Positions 1 to 8,742 of a DNA stretch of 64,000 bases are shown piece after piece (positions within the stretch are counted from its first letter, which is position 1; each line of letters starts with the position of its first letter). The DNA comes from Bacteroidota bacterium (GTDB lineage Bacteria; Bacteroidota; Bacteroidia; Chitinophagales; JADIYW01): contig JADIYW010000001.1 of the NCBI GenBank assembly GCA_016705125.1, positions 179,155 to 243,154 of the forward strand, in the 5' to 3' direction. A program made the translations under genes and the position numbers. The notes under the pieces are model-generated. The model saw only the letters and a list, made by a program, of their open reading frames with translations. It ran no database searches and was not told the DNA's origin.

Positions 1-1473
1 AGTAAATGCCCCTTGGTTAATTACATTTAATCCTTGGTTATACCATGAAAATTTCCATTCGCCATAAAATCTTTTATATCTATAATTAACGAAAAGCAAA
101 ACTTCATTAAAATTTGCTCCAAGCGGATGCGCCAAAGGTTGAGAATAATGGGAGAAATTAATTATAGAATCTACGCCACTATAGGTATATGGCCTAGTTC
201 GATTAAACTCAAGTTGAACATTCAAATTTTTTACACCAGCCACTTCATAATATTTTACTCCGGCCTGGATTCCTCCTCTTAGATTTGAACTTGAAAATCC
301 ACCTAGTTGATCTGCAGCGAGTTGACCATAAAGAATAATTTCTTTTGGTAGGGTGAATCTAAAATTCAATCCATATAATCGCTTGTTATCAAGATTTTTT
401 TGAAATGCACGAATGCCAATAATAGGATTTAAAAAATTAGGGTCAAAGGCGGTATTTCCTTCAGGAGTAGTTCTTCTCCAAACAATGCCTTCAAAAATAC
501 CTAATTCCATCCATGGAGTAATTTCGGCAGTTAAATAATTAAAATTTGCTAATTTTCTATCCACCCCACGTGCAAACCCCTGATCAGATGTTACGTTAGC
601 TTGTAATTCGGCAAAAATATTAACATACTTTATTTTCCAAAACTTAGTGGTGAATTGCACATGTGGGTAGGTAAATGAATTATCAGATAATAATAGAGAA
701 CGGTAACCATCACCGATAAAATGCTTTCCATTTCCAAGTTTTACATTAAAATATTTATTTGGCGAATAAGAAATATAGCCAACTGCAGATGCAAAATCAA
801 AACCATCGCCTTTAAAGTTTTTAGTTTTTGATTCTCCTGGCGCAGCTTGAATTACCCTTGTTTGTATTCCAGTTAGGAATGGGAATCGTGCTTGGTTTTC
901 CATAAAAGCAGTATAAATAGAAACCCTTTTCCCAATATTTGCTTTTAATTCTACACCACGCATATTGTAGGTTATTATACCACTTTCGTCATTCAAGCTA
1001 CTTTTTTGACCGGGTAAATTTCCTCTAACTAATTCATATCCCATCTCCAAACGAAGCAATGGATTTGCAGCAATATAAAACTTTCTGGGCGTTTCACGAA
1101 TTTCATTTCTTGCAGTGGTATATGCATAACCATATTCAGTTGAGTCAATAGTTGTCGCTTTTACAAAACCCGTTTCATCGAATCGCAAAATATCGTCATA
1201 GCCTACCACATTTATAATTTTTTGAAATTTCGTATCAATTCCAACTCGTTTTAACTCAAAAGTAGAATCTGGATATACTACATCAAATAATTCATCTGAA
1301 TTGTATGGTCTAAAGGAAGTATGAAATACAGCCTTATCTTTTTTATAAACATCTTTTTCATAAAACTGATTGTATTGCCTACCCAAGGGCATATCTAATT
1401 GCTGTCCAAAAGACATTTTAGATATAAAAATAACGATACAAAAAAACGAAAACCTAATATGCTTTTTCTTCAC
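1..1473 (-). CDS. Wzi/RemB-like outer-membrane capsule-assembly protein, partial (3' end outside window)
   Basis: The reverse strand stays open for 491 codons from position 1473 to the window edge, so the C-terminus is missing. I chose a GTG start at 1473: an in-frame TGA lies three codons upstream, and this start gives a clean signal peptide (basic MKKKHIRF, hydrophobic core, cleavage near SFG/QQ). The next ATG (residue 20) would destroy the signal. The body has the alternating aromatic/polar pattern of an outer-membrane beta-barrel. The segment GNGKHFIGDGYRSLLLSDN resembles the Wzi capsule-assembly family and the gliding protein RemB; this assignment is from memory of the family. The start overlaps the end of the sugar transferase by 20 bases, so the two are probably co-transcribed. 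Likely role: surface retention or export of the polysaccharide made by this locus. Confidence 0.75.
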   Translation of the reverse strand, partial: MKKKHIRFSFFCIVIFISKMSFGQQLDMPLGRQYNQFYEKDVYKKDKAVFHTSFRPYNSDELFDVVYPDSTFELKRVGIDTKFQKIINVVGYDDILRFDETGFVKATTIDSTEYGYAYTTARNEIRETPRKFYIAANPLLRLEMGYELVRGNLPGQKSSLNDESGIITYNMRGVELKANIGKRVSIYTAFMENQARFPFLTGIQTRVIQAAPGESKTKNFKGDGFDFASAVGYISYSPNKYFNVKLGNGKHFIGDGYRSLLLSDNSFTYPHVQFTTKFWKIKYVNIFAELQANVTSDQGFARGVDRKLANFNYLTAEITPWMELGIFEGIVWRRTTPEGNTAFDPNFLNPIIGIRAFQKNLDNKRLYGLNFRFTLPKEIILYGQLAADQLGGFSSSNLRGGIQAGVKYYEVAGVKNLNVQLEFNRTRPYTYSGVDSIINFSHYSQPLAHPLGANFNEVLLFVNYRYKRFYGEWKFSWYNQGLNVINQGAFT

Positions 1474-2869
1474 CTTTGATCATATTGAAAACGGTCAATA
1501 AAATAATACGCAAATCTAATAAAAGACTCCAATTTTCAATATACCAAACATCAGCTAAAACTCGATTTTCTAAATCTTGATGATCTTTGATTTCTCCACG
1601 AAATCCATTTACTTGTGCCCAACCAGTGATTCCAGGTTTTACAAAGTGCCTAACCATAAATTTGTCTATCGTTTGAGCATATTCTTCAGTGTGTTTAAGC
1701 ATGTGAGGTCTTGGGCCAATAACAGACATGTGTCCTAAAAAAACATTTAAGAATTGTGGAATCTCATCTAAATTTGTTTTTCGTAGAATACTGCCAATAG
1801 GCGTAATTCGAGCGTCCCCTTTTTGAGCTTGCTTTTCATTTGCCTCATCATTCATATACATTGTCCTAAACTTATACACTCTAAACACTTGGTTTTTTAA
1901 TCCTGAACGATCCTGAATAAAAAACACAGGACCTTTTGAACTTAATTTTACAATCAATGCAATCAAAGGAATTAACCACCACAAAATAAGCGAAAAAACT
2001 AACGCAGAGAAACAAAAATCAAAGCTTCTTTTCACAATTCTATTTATATAGTTCTCTAAAGGCTCGCTTCTTATTGTTAAAACAGGAAAAATGCCATAAT
2101 GGTCAATATCGACTCTAAACAACTGATGTGTTAAAAAACGACTAAAATCAGGAACTATTTTTAATCTAATTAAATTATTGTCGCCAAACTCGACCAAATC
2201 TCTAACTTTTTCTTCCTGCTTATAAGGCAATGCGCAAAAAATCTCATCAACATTATTATTTATACTAAATTGCTTTGCTTCTTCAACATTTCCAATAATT
2301 AAATCTTTTAATGCTGGGAACCGCTCTGGTTCATCATCAAAAAAACCCAAAAAATTATATCCATACTCTAATTTATTGGATAACATTTTTCGAAACTCTT
2401 GTCCAGTTGCACCTGCTCCAACAATTATAACCTTACGCGTATTGAAACCCTTTGAGCGATAAAAACGAAGAATTTTAATAAAACCAAATCTCCAAATCAG
2501 CATTAATATAGAGGAGATACTGTATAAAATAAGTAAAACCTCCCTAGATATTTTAAAGGTATTTGAAATGTCCTTAAAAACTACAATATAGGAAAAGGCT
2601 AAAACAATTTGAAAAAAGAATAATTGGAACAAGGATTTTAAAATAGCAGAGAATCGAGTAACCCGATATATACCAAATGTACCACTAAATTGTGCCGAAA
2701 TAAAATAAATAGCATTTAAATAGGCCCAAAGTTGGGTGTATTTATTATCAAAAAAGGAGGTAAAATTTGTAAAGGCTAAAAAATGGGCGAGAATGTAACT
2801 AAAGTTTAAAATTATTATATCTCCAAAAGATTGAATTAAAACATAGATATGGGTAACTTTTCTTTTCAT
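1454..2869 (-). CDS. exopolysaccharide polyprenyl-phosphate glycosyl-1-phosphate transferase (WbaP/WcaJ type)
   Basis: This enzyme starts repeat-unit synthesis by moving a sugar-1-phosphate from a nucleotide sugar to undecaprenyl phosphate at the inner membrane. Residues 1-130 hold about four hydrophobic segments. A Rossmann-like CoA_binding_3 domain follows, with VIIVGAGATGQEF at about 147-159. A hydrophobic re-entrant segment spans about 283-307. The catalytic domain then carries GPVFFIQDRSG (313-323), KFRTMY (333-338), DEIPQFLNVF (368-377), SVIGPRPH (382-389) and KPGITGWAQVNG (411-422). The length of 471 residues is normal for the two-domain class. It is divergent from recA and probably leads the Wzi-like gene downstream. 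The sugar it transfers cannot be read from the sequence. Confidence 0.95.
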   Translation of the reverse strand: MKRKVTHIYVLIQSFGDIIILNFSYILAHFLAFTNFTSFFDNKYTQLWAYLNAIYFISAQFSGTFGIYRVTRFSAILKSLFQLFFFQIVLAFSYIVVFKDISNTFKISREVLLILYSISSILMLIWRFGFIKILRFYRSKGFNTRKVIIVGAGATGQEFRKMLSNKLEYGYNFLGFFDDEPERFPALKDLIIGNVEEAKQFSINNNVDEIFCALPYKQEEKVRDLVEFGDNNLIRLKIVPDFSRFLTHQLFRVDIDHYGIFPVLTIRSEPLENYINRIVKRSFDFCFSALVFSLILWWLIPLIALIVKLSSKGPVFFIQDRSGLKNQVFRVYKFRTMYMNDEANEKQAQKGDARITPIGSILRKTNLDEIPQFLNVFLGHMSVIGPRPHMLKHTEEYAQTIDKFMVRHFVKPGITGWAQVNGFRGEIKDHQDLENRVLADVWYIENWSLLLDLRIILLTVFNMIKGEEKAY

Positions 2870-3004
2870 TCTTATTCCATCTGCGTTGTAAAGATATTGA
2901 ACCTAACTCAAAAACATATGTGATTTTTAAGTTAAGGGATTTGAAATCAACCTATTTAGTACCCTATAGACGAAATTTTACTAAAAAAGGTTGTATTAAA
3001 TTTA

Positions 3005-3027
3005 TTTTACTCAATTTTTGAGCAAAA
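3005..3027. promoter_or_regulatory. inverted repeat upstream of recA (possible operator)
   Basis: A perfect 13-bp palindrome CTCAATTTTTGAG (3010-3022) is extended on both sides by TTTT and AAAA after one unpaired base. It lies about 50 bp before the recA start in the gap between divergent genes. A weak -7-like TACTTTTA lies at 3046-3053. Binding by an SOS-type repressor is only a guess. Confidence 0.3.
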
Positions 3028-3074
3028 AGAACAATAAAGGTTCCGTACTTTTATACAATTAAAATGAATCAAAG

Positions 3075-4076
3075 ATGGCAACAGCACAAGAAGACAAATT
3101 AAAAGCCCTTCAATTAACCATTGAAAAAGTTGAAAAACAATATGGAAAAGGCTCCATTATGAAATTAGGCGACTCAAGAGTTGTAGATATTGAAACAATT
3201 TCTACTGGCTCTTTAGGTTTAGATCTGGCATTAGGTATAGGCGGGCTCCCAAAAGGTAGAATTATAGAAATATATGGACCTGAATCATCTGGTAAAACCA
3301 CACTTGCTATTCATGCAATAGCTGAGGCGCAGAAAAAAGGAGGTATAGCAGCTATAATAGATGCTGAACATGCTTTTGATAAAACTTATGCAAAGGCACT
3401 AGGAGTAGATGTAGATAATCTTTTAATTTCTCAACCAGACGATGGAGAACAAGGATTAGATATTGCTGAGCACCTTATTCGTTCAGGAGCAGTAGACATT
3501 GTAGTTATAGACTCAGTAGCTGCATTAGTTCCAAGAGGTGAAATTGAGGGAGATATGGGCGACAGTAAAATGGGTCTTCAAGCGAGACTAATGAGCCAAG
3601 CCATGAGAAAATTAACAGGATCAATCCACAAAACGGGTTGTTGTTGTATATTTATTAACCAATTAAGAGAAAAAATTGGCGTAATGTTTGGAAATCCTGA
3701 AACAACTACTGGTGGAAATGCATTAAAGTTTTATGCTTCTATTAGGTTAGACATTAGAAGAACGGGACAATTAAAAGATAAAGAAGGTGATATTATCGGT
3801 AATCAAACCAAGGTTAAGGTTGTAAAAAACAAACTTTCACCACCATTCAAAACTGTAGAATTTGATATTATTTATGGAAAAGGCATTTCTAAAGAAGGTG
3901 AAATTGTAGACCAAGCTGTTGAACTAAATATATTTAGCAAAAGTGGGACTTGGTACAGCTATGAAACAACAAAATTAGGACAAGGTAGAGATTCGGTAAA
4001 GCAACTTTTATTGGATAATCCGGAAATGATGATGGAAGTGGAACAAAAAATTAAAGCGAAATTAGCAAACGCATAA
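3075..4076 (+). CDS. recA: recombinase RecA
   Basis: RecA forms the ATP-dependent nucleoprotein filament on single-stranded DNA for strand exchange and recombinational repair. Walker [10 protein letters not shown] is at residues 68-76, Walker [12 protein letters not shown] at about 141-151, and the L2 loop with [12 protein letters not shown] at about 205-216. The length of 333 residues is slightly short of E. coli RecA because the acidic C-terminal tail is reduced, as in many Bacteroidota. The gene stands alone: a divergent polysaccharide gene lies upstream and an intrinsic terminator immediately downstream. A palindrome lies about 50 bp upstream of the start. Confidence 0.99.
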   Translation: MATAQEDKLKALQLTIEKVEKQYGKGSIMKLGDSRVVDIETISTGSLGLDLALGIGGLPKGRIIEIYGPESSGKTTLAIHAIAEAQKKGGIAAIIDAEHAFDKTYAKALGVDVDNLLISQPDDGEQGLDIAEHLIRSGAVDIVVIDSVAALVPRGEIEGDMGDSKMGLQARLMSQAMRKLTGSIHKTGCCCIFINQLREKIGVMFGNPETTTGGNALKFYASIRLDIRRTGQLKDKEGDIIGNQTKVKVVKNKLSPPFKTVEFDIIYGKGISKEGEIVDQAVELNIFSKSGTWYSYETTKLGQGRDSVKQLLLDNPEMMMEVEQKIKAKLANA

Positions 4077-4090
4077 ATTCAAATTATAAA

Positions 4091-4123
4091 AATAGGCAAC
4101 ATTAAGTGTTGCCTATTTTTTTT
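4091..4123 (+). terminator. rho-independent terminator of recA
   Basis: Arms AATAGGCAAC (4091-4100) and GTTGCCTATT (4108-4117) form a perfect 10-bp stem with a 7-base loop. A run of T follows to 4123. It begins 14 bases after the recA stop codon. Confidence 0.93.
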
Positions 4124-4140
4124 CTATCATTTTAAATTAC

Positions 4141-4148
4141 TAACTTTG
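4141..4148 (+). promoter_or_regulatory. -7 promoter element of the small lipoprotein gene
   Basis: TAACTTTG matches the Bacteroidota -7 consensus TAnnTTTG and sits 11 bases before the ATG at 4160, giving a very short leader. No clear TTTG -33 element is present at the usual spacing; the T tract of the recA terminator occupies that place. Confidence 0.5.
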
Positions 4149-4159
4149 TAAAAAAAATT

Positions 4160-4648
4160 ATGCGTTTATATAAAATTATTTTAGCCTTTTTAATTGTTTT
4201 TGCTTTTGTGGCTTGCAAAAAAGAAACTAGTTCAGATACTACATCAAACGTAAGCATTACAATAACAAGGAACGGAATAGACAATAGCATAGAAGTGCCT
4301 GCTACCGCTGCACTTATTAATGACACCATGACTTTTATTGGTTTGGCTCCAAATAAAGAAAATGGTTTTTTGATTTCAAGTTTTGCCTTTGGCCAAAATA
4401 ATTATAAAATTGATTTGATAAAAAATGACGAAACACATGTTCGAAATTTATTTGTCCTTAAACAAGGAGCAGATACATTGACTTATTTTGGTTATTCTGG
4501 TAGTTTTAATGTAACTAATGTTGATTTAACAAATAACAAAATGACAGGTATTTTAATTTCAAAAGCAGTTGCTTTAAATATTGATTCATTGGCAATAGAT
4601 ACCATAGAAGCTAGATTTGCCTTTTCAGATTTTCCTATCTTAAGATAG
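4160..4648 (+). CDS. small SPII lipoprotein of unknown function
   Basis: I do not recognise a family. The 162-residue product begins with a lipoprotein signal peptide: positively charged MRLYK, a hydrophobic core, and a lipobox ending FVAC with the lipidated Cys at residue 19, followed by KK and a Ser/Thr-rich linker. The remainder looks like a small beta-rich domain (many alternating hydrophobics, few charged helices). It should be anchored in the outer or inner membrane facing the periplasm. It is a single gene between recA and the convergent gmhA, with one base separating the two stop codons. Confidence 0.75.
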   Translation: MRLYKIILAFLIVFAFVACKKETSSDTTSNVSITITRNGIDNSIEVPATAALINDTMTFIGLAPNKENGFLISSFAFGQNNYKIDLIKNDETHVRNLFVLKQGADTLTYFGYSGSFNVTNVDLTNNKMTGILISKAVALNIDSLAIDTIEARFAFSDFPILR

Positions 4649-4649
4649 C

Positions 4650-5255
4650 TTACCCAAAAAGTTGATTTTCAACCTGTTCACAGATTATGTGTCCAATTAA
4701 CATATGGGCTTCTTGTATTCTTGGAGTTTCAATAGAAGGAACAGAAATTTGAATATCAGTTAATTGTTGGGTATATTTTGTTTCATTACCAAGAAAACAA
4801 ACAGTTATAATCTCCATTTCTTTAGCTTTCTTTAAAACGCTTAAAATGTTTTCTGATTTTCCTGAAGTCGTTAAACAAACTAATATATCTGCCTTTGAAC
4901 CTTTTGCTTCCAATGCACGTGCAAATACTTCAGTGAAAGAATAATCATTTGCAATTGCAGTTAAATAACTAGAATTAACATGCAAAGCTTCGGCATTTAA
5001 AGGCTTTCTATCCAAATAAAATTTGCCGCTAAACTCACTTGCTAGGTGTTGGCTATCTGCTGCACTTCCTCCATTTCCACAAAAAAACACCTTCCTCTTA
5101 TTTTGAAAACAATGAACAATTTTTTCTATTATTTCAGAAATCGCATCTTGAATAATATTGTCATTTAGAATAGCAGATTTTAATTTTATGCTATCTTCTA
5201 TGGATTTCCTTATTTTTAAATGCTTATCCAAACTATTCTTCAATTGCATTTTCAA
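4650..5255 (-). CDS. gmhA: sedoheptulose-7-phosphate isomerase (SIS domain)
   Basis: GmhA converts sedoheptulose 7-phosphate to D-glycero-D-manno-heptose 7-phosphate, the first step to nucleotide-activated heptose for LPS core or surface glycans. The 201-residue protein shows the diagnostic CGNGGSAADSQH (59-70), the following SEF glutamate (E74), the phosphate loop TTSGKSEN (129-136), and the late QEAHMLIGH with H184 and H189. Its start overlaps the end of the glycosyltransferase upstream by 23 bases; the alternative Met at residue 3 reduces this only slightly. No hldE or gmhB is in the window, so the rest of the heptose pathway must be elsewhere. Confidence 0.93.
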   Translation of the reverse strand: MKMQLKNSLDKHLKIRKSIEDSIKLKSAILNDNIIQDAISEIIEKIVHCFQNKRKVFFCGNGGSAADSQHLASEFSGKFYLDRKPLNAEALHVNSSYLTAIANDYSFTEVFARALEAKGSKADILVCLTTSGKSENILSVLKKAKEMEIITVCFLGNETKYTQQLTDIQISVPSIETPRIQEAHMLIGHIICEQVENQLFG

Positions 5256-6427
5256 CTATTTTCAATACATTATCCCAAGTGTATTTTTCTTTTGCGAGTG
5301 CCCTAGAATTTAATTTAAATTGATTCCATAATAATTCGTCTTCTATTAACAACGAAATTTGGTGTATAAAATCAGCCATATTATCAGAAATAAAAATTTG
5401 ATCGCCACTTTTTACAGCCAAGCCTTCTGCACCTACAGATGTAGTAACTGTTGGTATTCCTCGGTAAAGCGCATTCATGACTTTAACTTTAATCCCACTT
5501 CCAAATCGCAAAGGACTAATAAAAACCTTAGACTTTTGAAAATATATATCCAAATTATCGACAAATCCAGTCAATTCGATTCCTTTAGCCTGGTTTTCTT
5601 TTATAGCATTAACAATTCTATTGTCTGGATCTTTACCAGTAATATAAAATTTAAGGTCTGGATACTTTTCTTTTAATGGCTTCCCAACCACTATTTATGA
5701 ACCAAATTAGACCATCTACGTTAGCCTCCCAGGTTAAGGTACCGCAATAAAAAATACTGTTTTCTGTTTTTAAAAATTGTAATTCGGGTAAATCCAATAA
5801 GGATTCATCGCCTAAATGAAACGTTTCTCTAAATTTTTTTGGATTTGCTCCAATTTTTATTAATTCTTCTTCATCATTTGGGGCAGCCAAAACAATATCT
5901 GCATGTTTGCAAATTTTCTTTTCGTATCGCTTAATCCAAAAAGCTTGATTTGTTAGGGCTAGTTTTTTTATTGCATTTTTCTCTAATGCAGCAAAACGAT
6001 CCCACATTAAATATTCACAATTATGTTGGTGCAAAACTTTTTTGCCTAAAAATTCCTTTGGGACATATTGATACATCTCATAATGATCAACAAAAATTAT
6101 ATCGGCGAACATTAAAGCATTTTGAATTCCACCCTTGAATTTGCTACACTTATTTCTGTATAAGTTTAATGGAATTGCTTGAAGATTACTTTTTATAAGG
6201 TTAAATGGGGTGCGTGGAATATTTAGAGGAATATAAAATGAACCAAAAAGGGAAATTTTAGCATGAAATTCTTCCACGTGCTCTTTATCATTGTTTTTTA
6301 AAAAACAAGCTAAATAAACTTCATATTTTTCGGATAGAAATTCAATTAATTTCCAACTTTTAATAACACCTCCACTTACTGGAGGATAAGGTAATTGCGG
6401 AGTTAAAAAGAGTAACTTTTTTTTCAA
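5233..6427 (-). pseudogene. glycosyltransferase split by a single-base frameshift
   Basis: Two overlapping reverse-strand reading frames make one glycosyltransferase. The first (6427-5651, TTG start, 258 residues) gives the N-terminal Rossmann domain (LLFLTPQLPYPPVSGG) and ends in the typical IFYCGTLTWEANVDGLIWF, then runs into junk (KRKVSRP, stop). The second (5691-5233) carries the C-terminal donor-binding domain starting YPDLKFYITGKDP and including GSGIKVKVMNALYRGIP. Removing one A from either A4 run on the coding strand (plus-strand T runs at 5665-5668 or 5671-5674) joins them as GWEAIK(E/R)KYPDLKF and gives about 397 residues, normal for GT4-like enzymes. It is either a real inactivating or phase-variable slip, or an assembly error. 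Confidence 0.8.
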
Positions 6428-6477
6428 ACCATTAAATTTATACGCAATTTTACGGAATTTAAATTAACTTTTTTGAT

Positions 6478-7431
6478 TTATTCTTTTAGCCAATTAGAAA
6501 GGTCTTTATTTATTAGTTTTTCTAATTTTGAAATATCCTCTTTGTAATAATTATTTAGCCAATCTTTTTCCTCTCTAGTTATAGTAGGAATATCTTCCTT
6601 TTTGCTTGAATACATCATCTTTTTAAATGGCTCTCTTAATTTCCTTGGAAAATTTCGTTTAGCCCAACTGATTATTCCGAATTGATTAATAAAATAATTT
6701 AACTTTTTGAACTTTGGAACCCCAGCTTCATTCAATTTTTTAGTAAAATCAGGTAAGAAATTGCTTTCTACACCAAGAAATGTATATACTTCATTTATAA
6801 CTTCATTTGGATTTTTTTGGTAATCATCATAAAAAAGAATTTTAATTTGCTCTTTTGGGAAAATCTCTAAATATCTCTTTACCTGTTCATAATAATTCCC
6901 TACAAATAAATACTGATGATTCGCTCCCCAGCCTTTCACTTTTTTATTGTCATCCTCAATTATTTCTTCCAAAAAATTATTTTTCAACGTTTTGCCCAAC
7001 CTATGATTCATTACAAATTGAGAATAAGCCCTTTTTATAGGATTACGCAACATCATAATTATTTTTGCCTTTGGGTCAAATTTAAAAATTTCAATCGGCG
7101 CATTTTTATATAAAAGATATGAATTACTTATTTCGCCAATAGCCATTTGGTTGGTAGCATTTTTAAATAATTTTAAATAATCTGATTCATTATTTATATG
7201 AGCAATATGGATAGGGTCTTTCATATCACTTAATAAATAACGTTTTAAATCAATATTTACATCGTGTGCATAATCTCTTGAAAAATCATTTTCATTTATA
7301 TCAAACCTCGAAAAAAAATTCGTCTCTTTTATTGGACTCATAAATATTTGAGGATGCTGGTTTAAATATTGATGTAAAGAGGTAGTTCCTCCTTTTACAG
7401 TTCCAACAACAAAAAAATTAGGTTTTTTCAC
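6478..7431 (-). CDS. sulfotransferase family protein
   Basis: The protein is predicted to transfer sulfate from PAPS to a carbohydrate or lipid acceptor. The 5'-phosphosulfate-binding loop is VVGTVKGGTTSLHQYL (about 8-23) and the 3'-phosphate-binding motif is MLRNPIKRAYSQF (about 127-139), both in the canonical order. The length of 317 residues is typical for the Sulfotransfer_1/3 group. It sits inside a polysaccharide operon, 3 bases after the Wzy-like gene, so the acceptor is probably the exported glycan. A cysteine or tyrosine sulfation role is much less likely. No PAPS synthesis genes are in the window. Confidence 0.87.
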   Translation of the reverse strand: MKKPNFFVVGTVKGGTTSLHQYLNQHPQIFMSPIKETNFFSRFDINENDFSRDYAHDVNIDLKRYLLSDMKDPIHIAHINNESDYLKLFKNATNQMAIGEISNSYLLYKNAPIEIFKFDPKAKIIMMLRNPIKRAYSQFVMNHRLGKTLKNNFLEEIIEDDNKKVKGWGANHQYLFVGNYYEQVKRYLEIFPKEQIKILFYDDYQKNPNEVINEVYTFLGVESNFLPDFTKKLNEAGVPKFKKLNYFINQFGIISWAKRNFPRKLREPFKKMMYSSKKEDIPTITREEKDWLNNYYKEDISKLEKLINKDLSNWLKE

Positions 7432-7434
7432 TTC

Positions 7435-8742
7435 TTAATTATTTATTATAGCAGCCAGTTGCCTTGCCTTTTGATCTTCAATCCGATAATATTGTAAAAC
7501 AAGAAGAGAATTTACAAAAATGGAAGGAAACCACACAAACCCACCGGTAAAAAATGAATCCACAAAGATACTAAGTAAGCCTATTTTTGTTACATGAAAA
7601 TAAAATTCGTTTTTAAATGTTTTATTTCCCCATGCCCAATATGCCGAAAGACCAAAATATAAGTATTGAAGCGCTGTTCCAACAATTCCATAAACCAATA
7701 AAATTCCAACAATTCCAATATCAGATAAGTATACACCACTTAAAAAATATTCCATGCCATCTTTGTTCAATTGCCCAGCGCCTAAAGCTATAACACCAGG
7801 GTGTTCATCAAAAAACTTCCATACTTTAGCCATTTCGATCCACCTTGTATCTACCGAACCCTCACCAGTATCTATTCCAATAAGTGCTAAAAAGAAATTG
7901 GTCATCATACCCGTTAGAATTTCAACCATTGCAGGGTCGTACAAATACACACCATAAATAATAATTGCGCCAAAAAACAATAGGTATAACAATTTACCAA
8001 ATGCCTTTAAAAATGGAAGTGCGTAAAACATGTATAACCCAATTACCCCAACATTGGCAAAAATGGTAATTCTACTTTTGTCGATGAATAGTAAATAACT
8101 GAATAAAGCAGCAAATAAAATTAAGCTTGATTTTTTATTATAAAAGATGTATTCCAAAAAATAAAAAGTAATTCCAAAAGCCAAAGGTGCAGTACTAAAT
8201 CTAAATACCCAACCTCCTTTTGAAGGGTTAAATCCAACAAATGCGGTGTCTTGATATGCGGCAGGATTCATGGTAAATATCATATAAACATATAATGCTA
8301 ATGATGCCCAGCAAAGAAAAAGAATTGATTTATAATACTCTTCTACCCTCAAAATATTATTTCGTATAAGATAATAAATACCACAACAACTCAACAAACC
8401 AATATTTGCCTTTTCTACAGTTATTAATCCTTTTAATATCGATTGACCAAAAACCTGATTAGCCATAATAGCTGGGTAAATAGGCACTAAACACATTATT
8501 ATAACAATCAGATCAATTTTTGTTAGGCTTTTTTTATTGACTATTCTATCCATATAATAGACTATGCCAAGTAGCACTAAAACAACTAAATATGCTGCAA
8601 AAATAAATACTATAGGAGGAATAAAGAGCGCTACAACCGACAAAGTATTGCTTCCAAATAATAAAAAATATATTGACCCTAAAGTTACTGCTAAATAATA
8701 CTTAAAGGGTTTTTTATTATATAAAACGAAATTACTGGCCAT
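7435..8742 (-). CDS. O-antigen/EPS polymerase-like membrane protein (Wzy type)
   Basis: A 435-residue integral membrane protein with about 10-12 hydrophobic helices and a larger periplasmic loop around residues 270-330 (GIDTGEGSVDTRWIEMAKVW, then HPGVIALGAGQ). This arrangement resembles Wzy polymerases and O-antigen ligases, where a loop rich in Arg and acidic residues binds the lipid-linked glycan. Sequence identity in this family is low, so the call rests on topology, the loop and the neighbours (sulfotransferase downstream, membrane glycosyltransferase upstream with an 11-base overlap). Confidence 0.7.
   Translation of the reverse strand: MASNFVLYNKKPFKYYLAVTLGSIYFLLFGSNTLSVVALFIPPIVFIFAAYLVVLVLLGIVYYMDRIVNKKSLTKIDLIVIIMCLVPIYPAIMANQVFGQSILKGLITVEKANIGLLSCCGIYYLIRNNILRVEEYYKSILFLCWASLALYVYMIFTMNPAAYQDTAFVGFNPSKGGWVFRFSTAPLAFGITFYFLEYIFYNKKSSLILFAALFSYLLFIDKSRITIFANVGVIGLYMFYALPFLKAFGKLLYLLFFGAIIIYGVYLYDPAMVEILTGMMTNFFLALIGIDTGEGSVDTRWIEMAKVWKFFDEHPGVIALGAGQLNKDGMEYFLSGVYLSDIGIVGILLVYGIVGTALQYLYFGLSAYWAWGNKTFKNEFYFHVTKIGLLSIFVDSFFTGGFVWFPSIFVNSLLVLQYYRIEDQKARQLAAIINN

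Noticed and set aside
5665..5674. Programmed ribosomal frameshift in the glycosyltransferase
   Set aside because: No slippery heptamer with a following stem is visible and glycosyltransferases are not known for recoding; a homopolymer slip explains it better.
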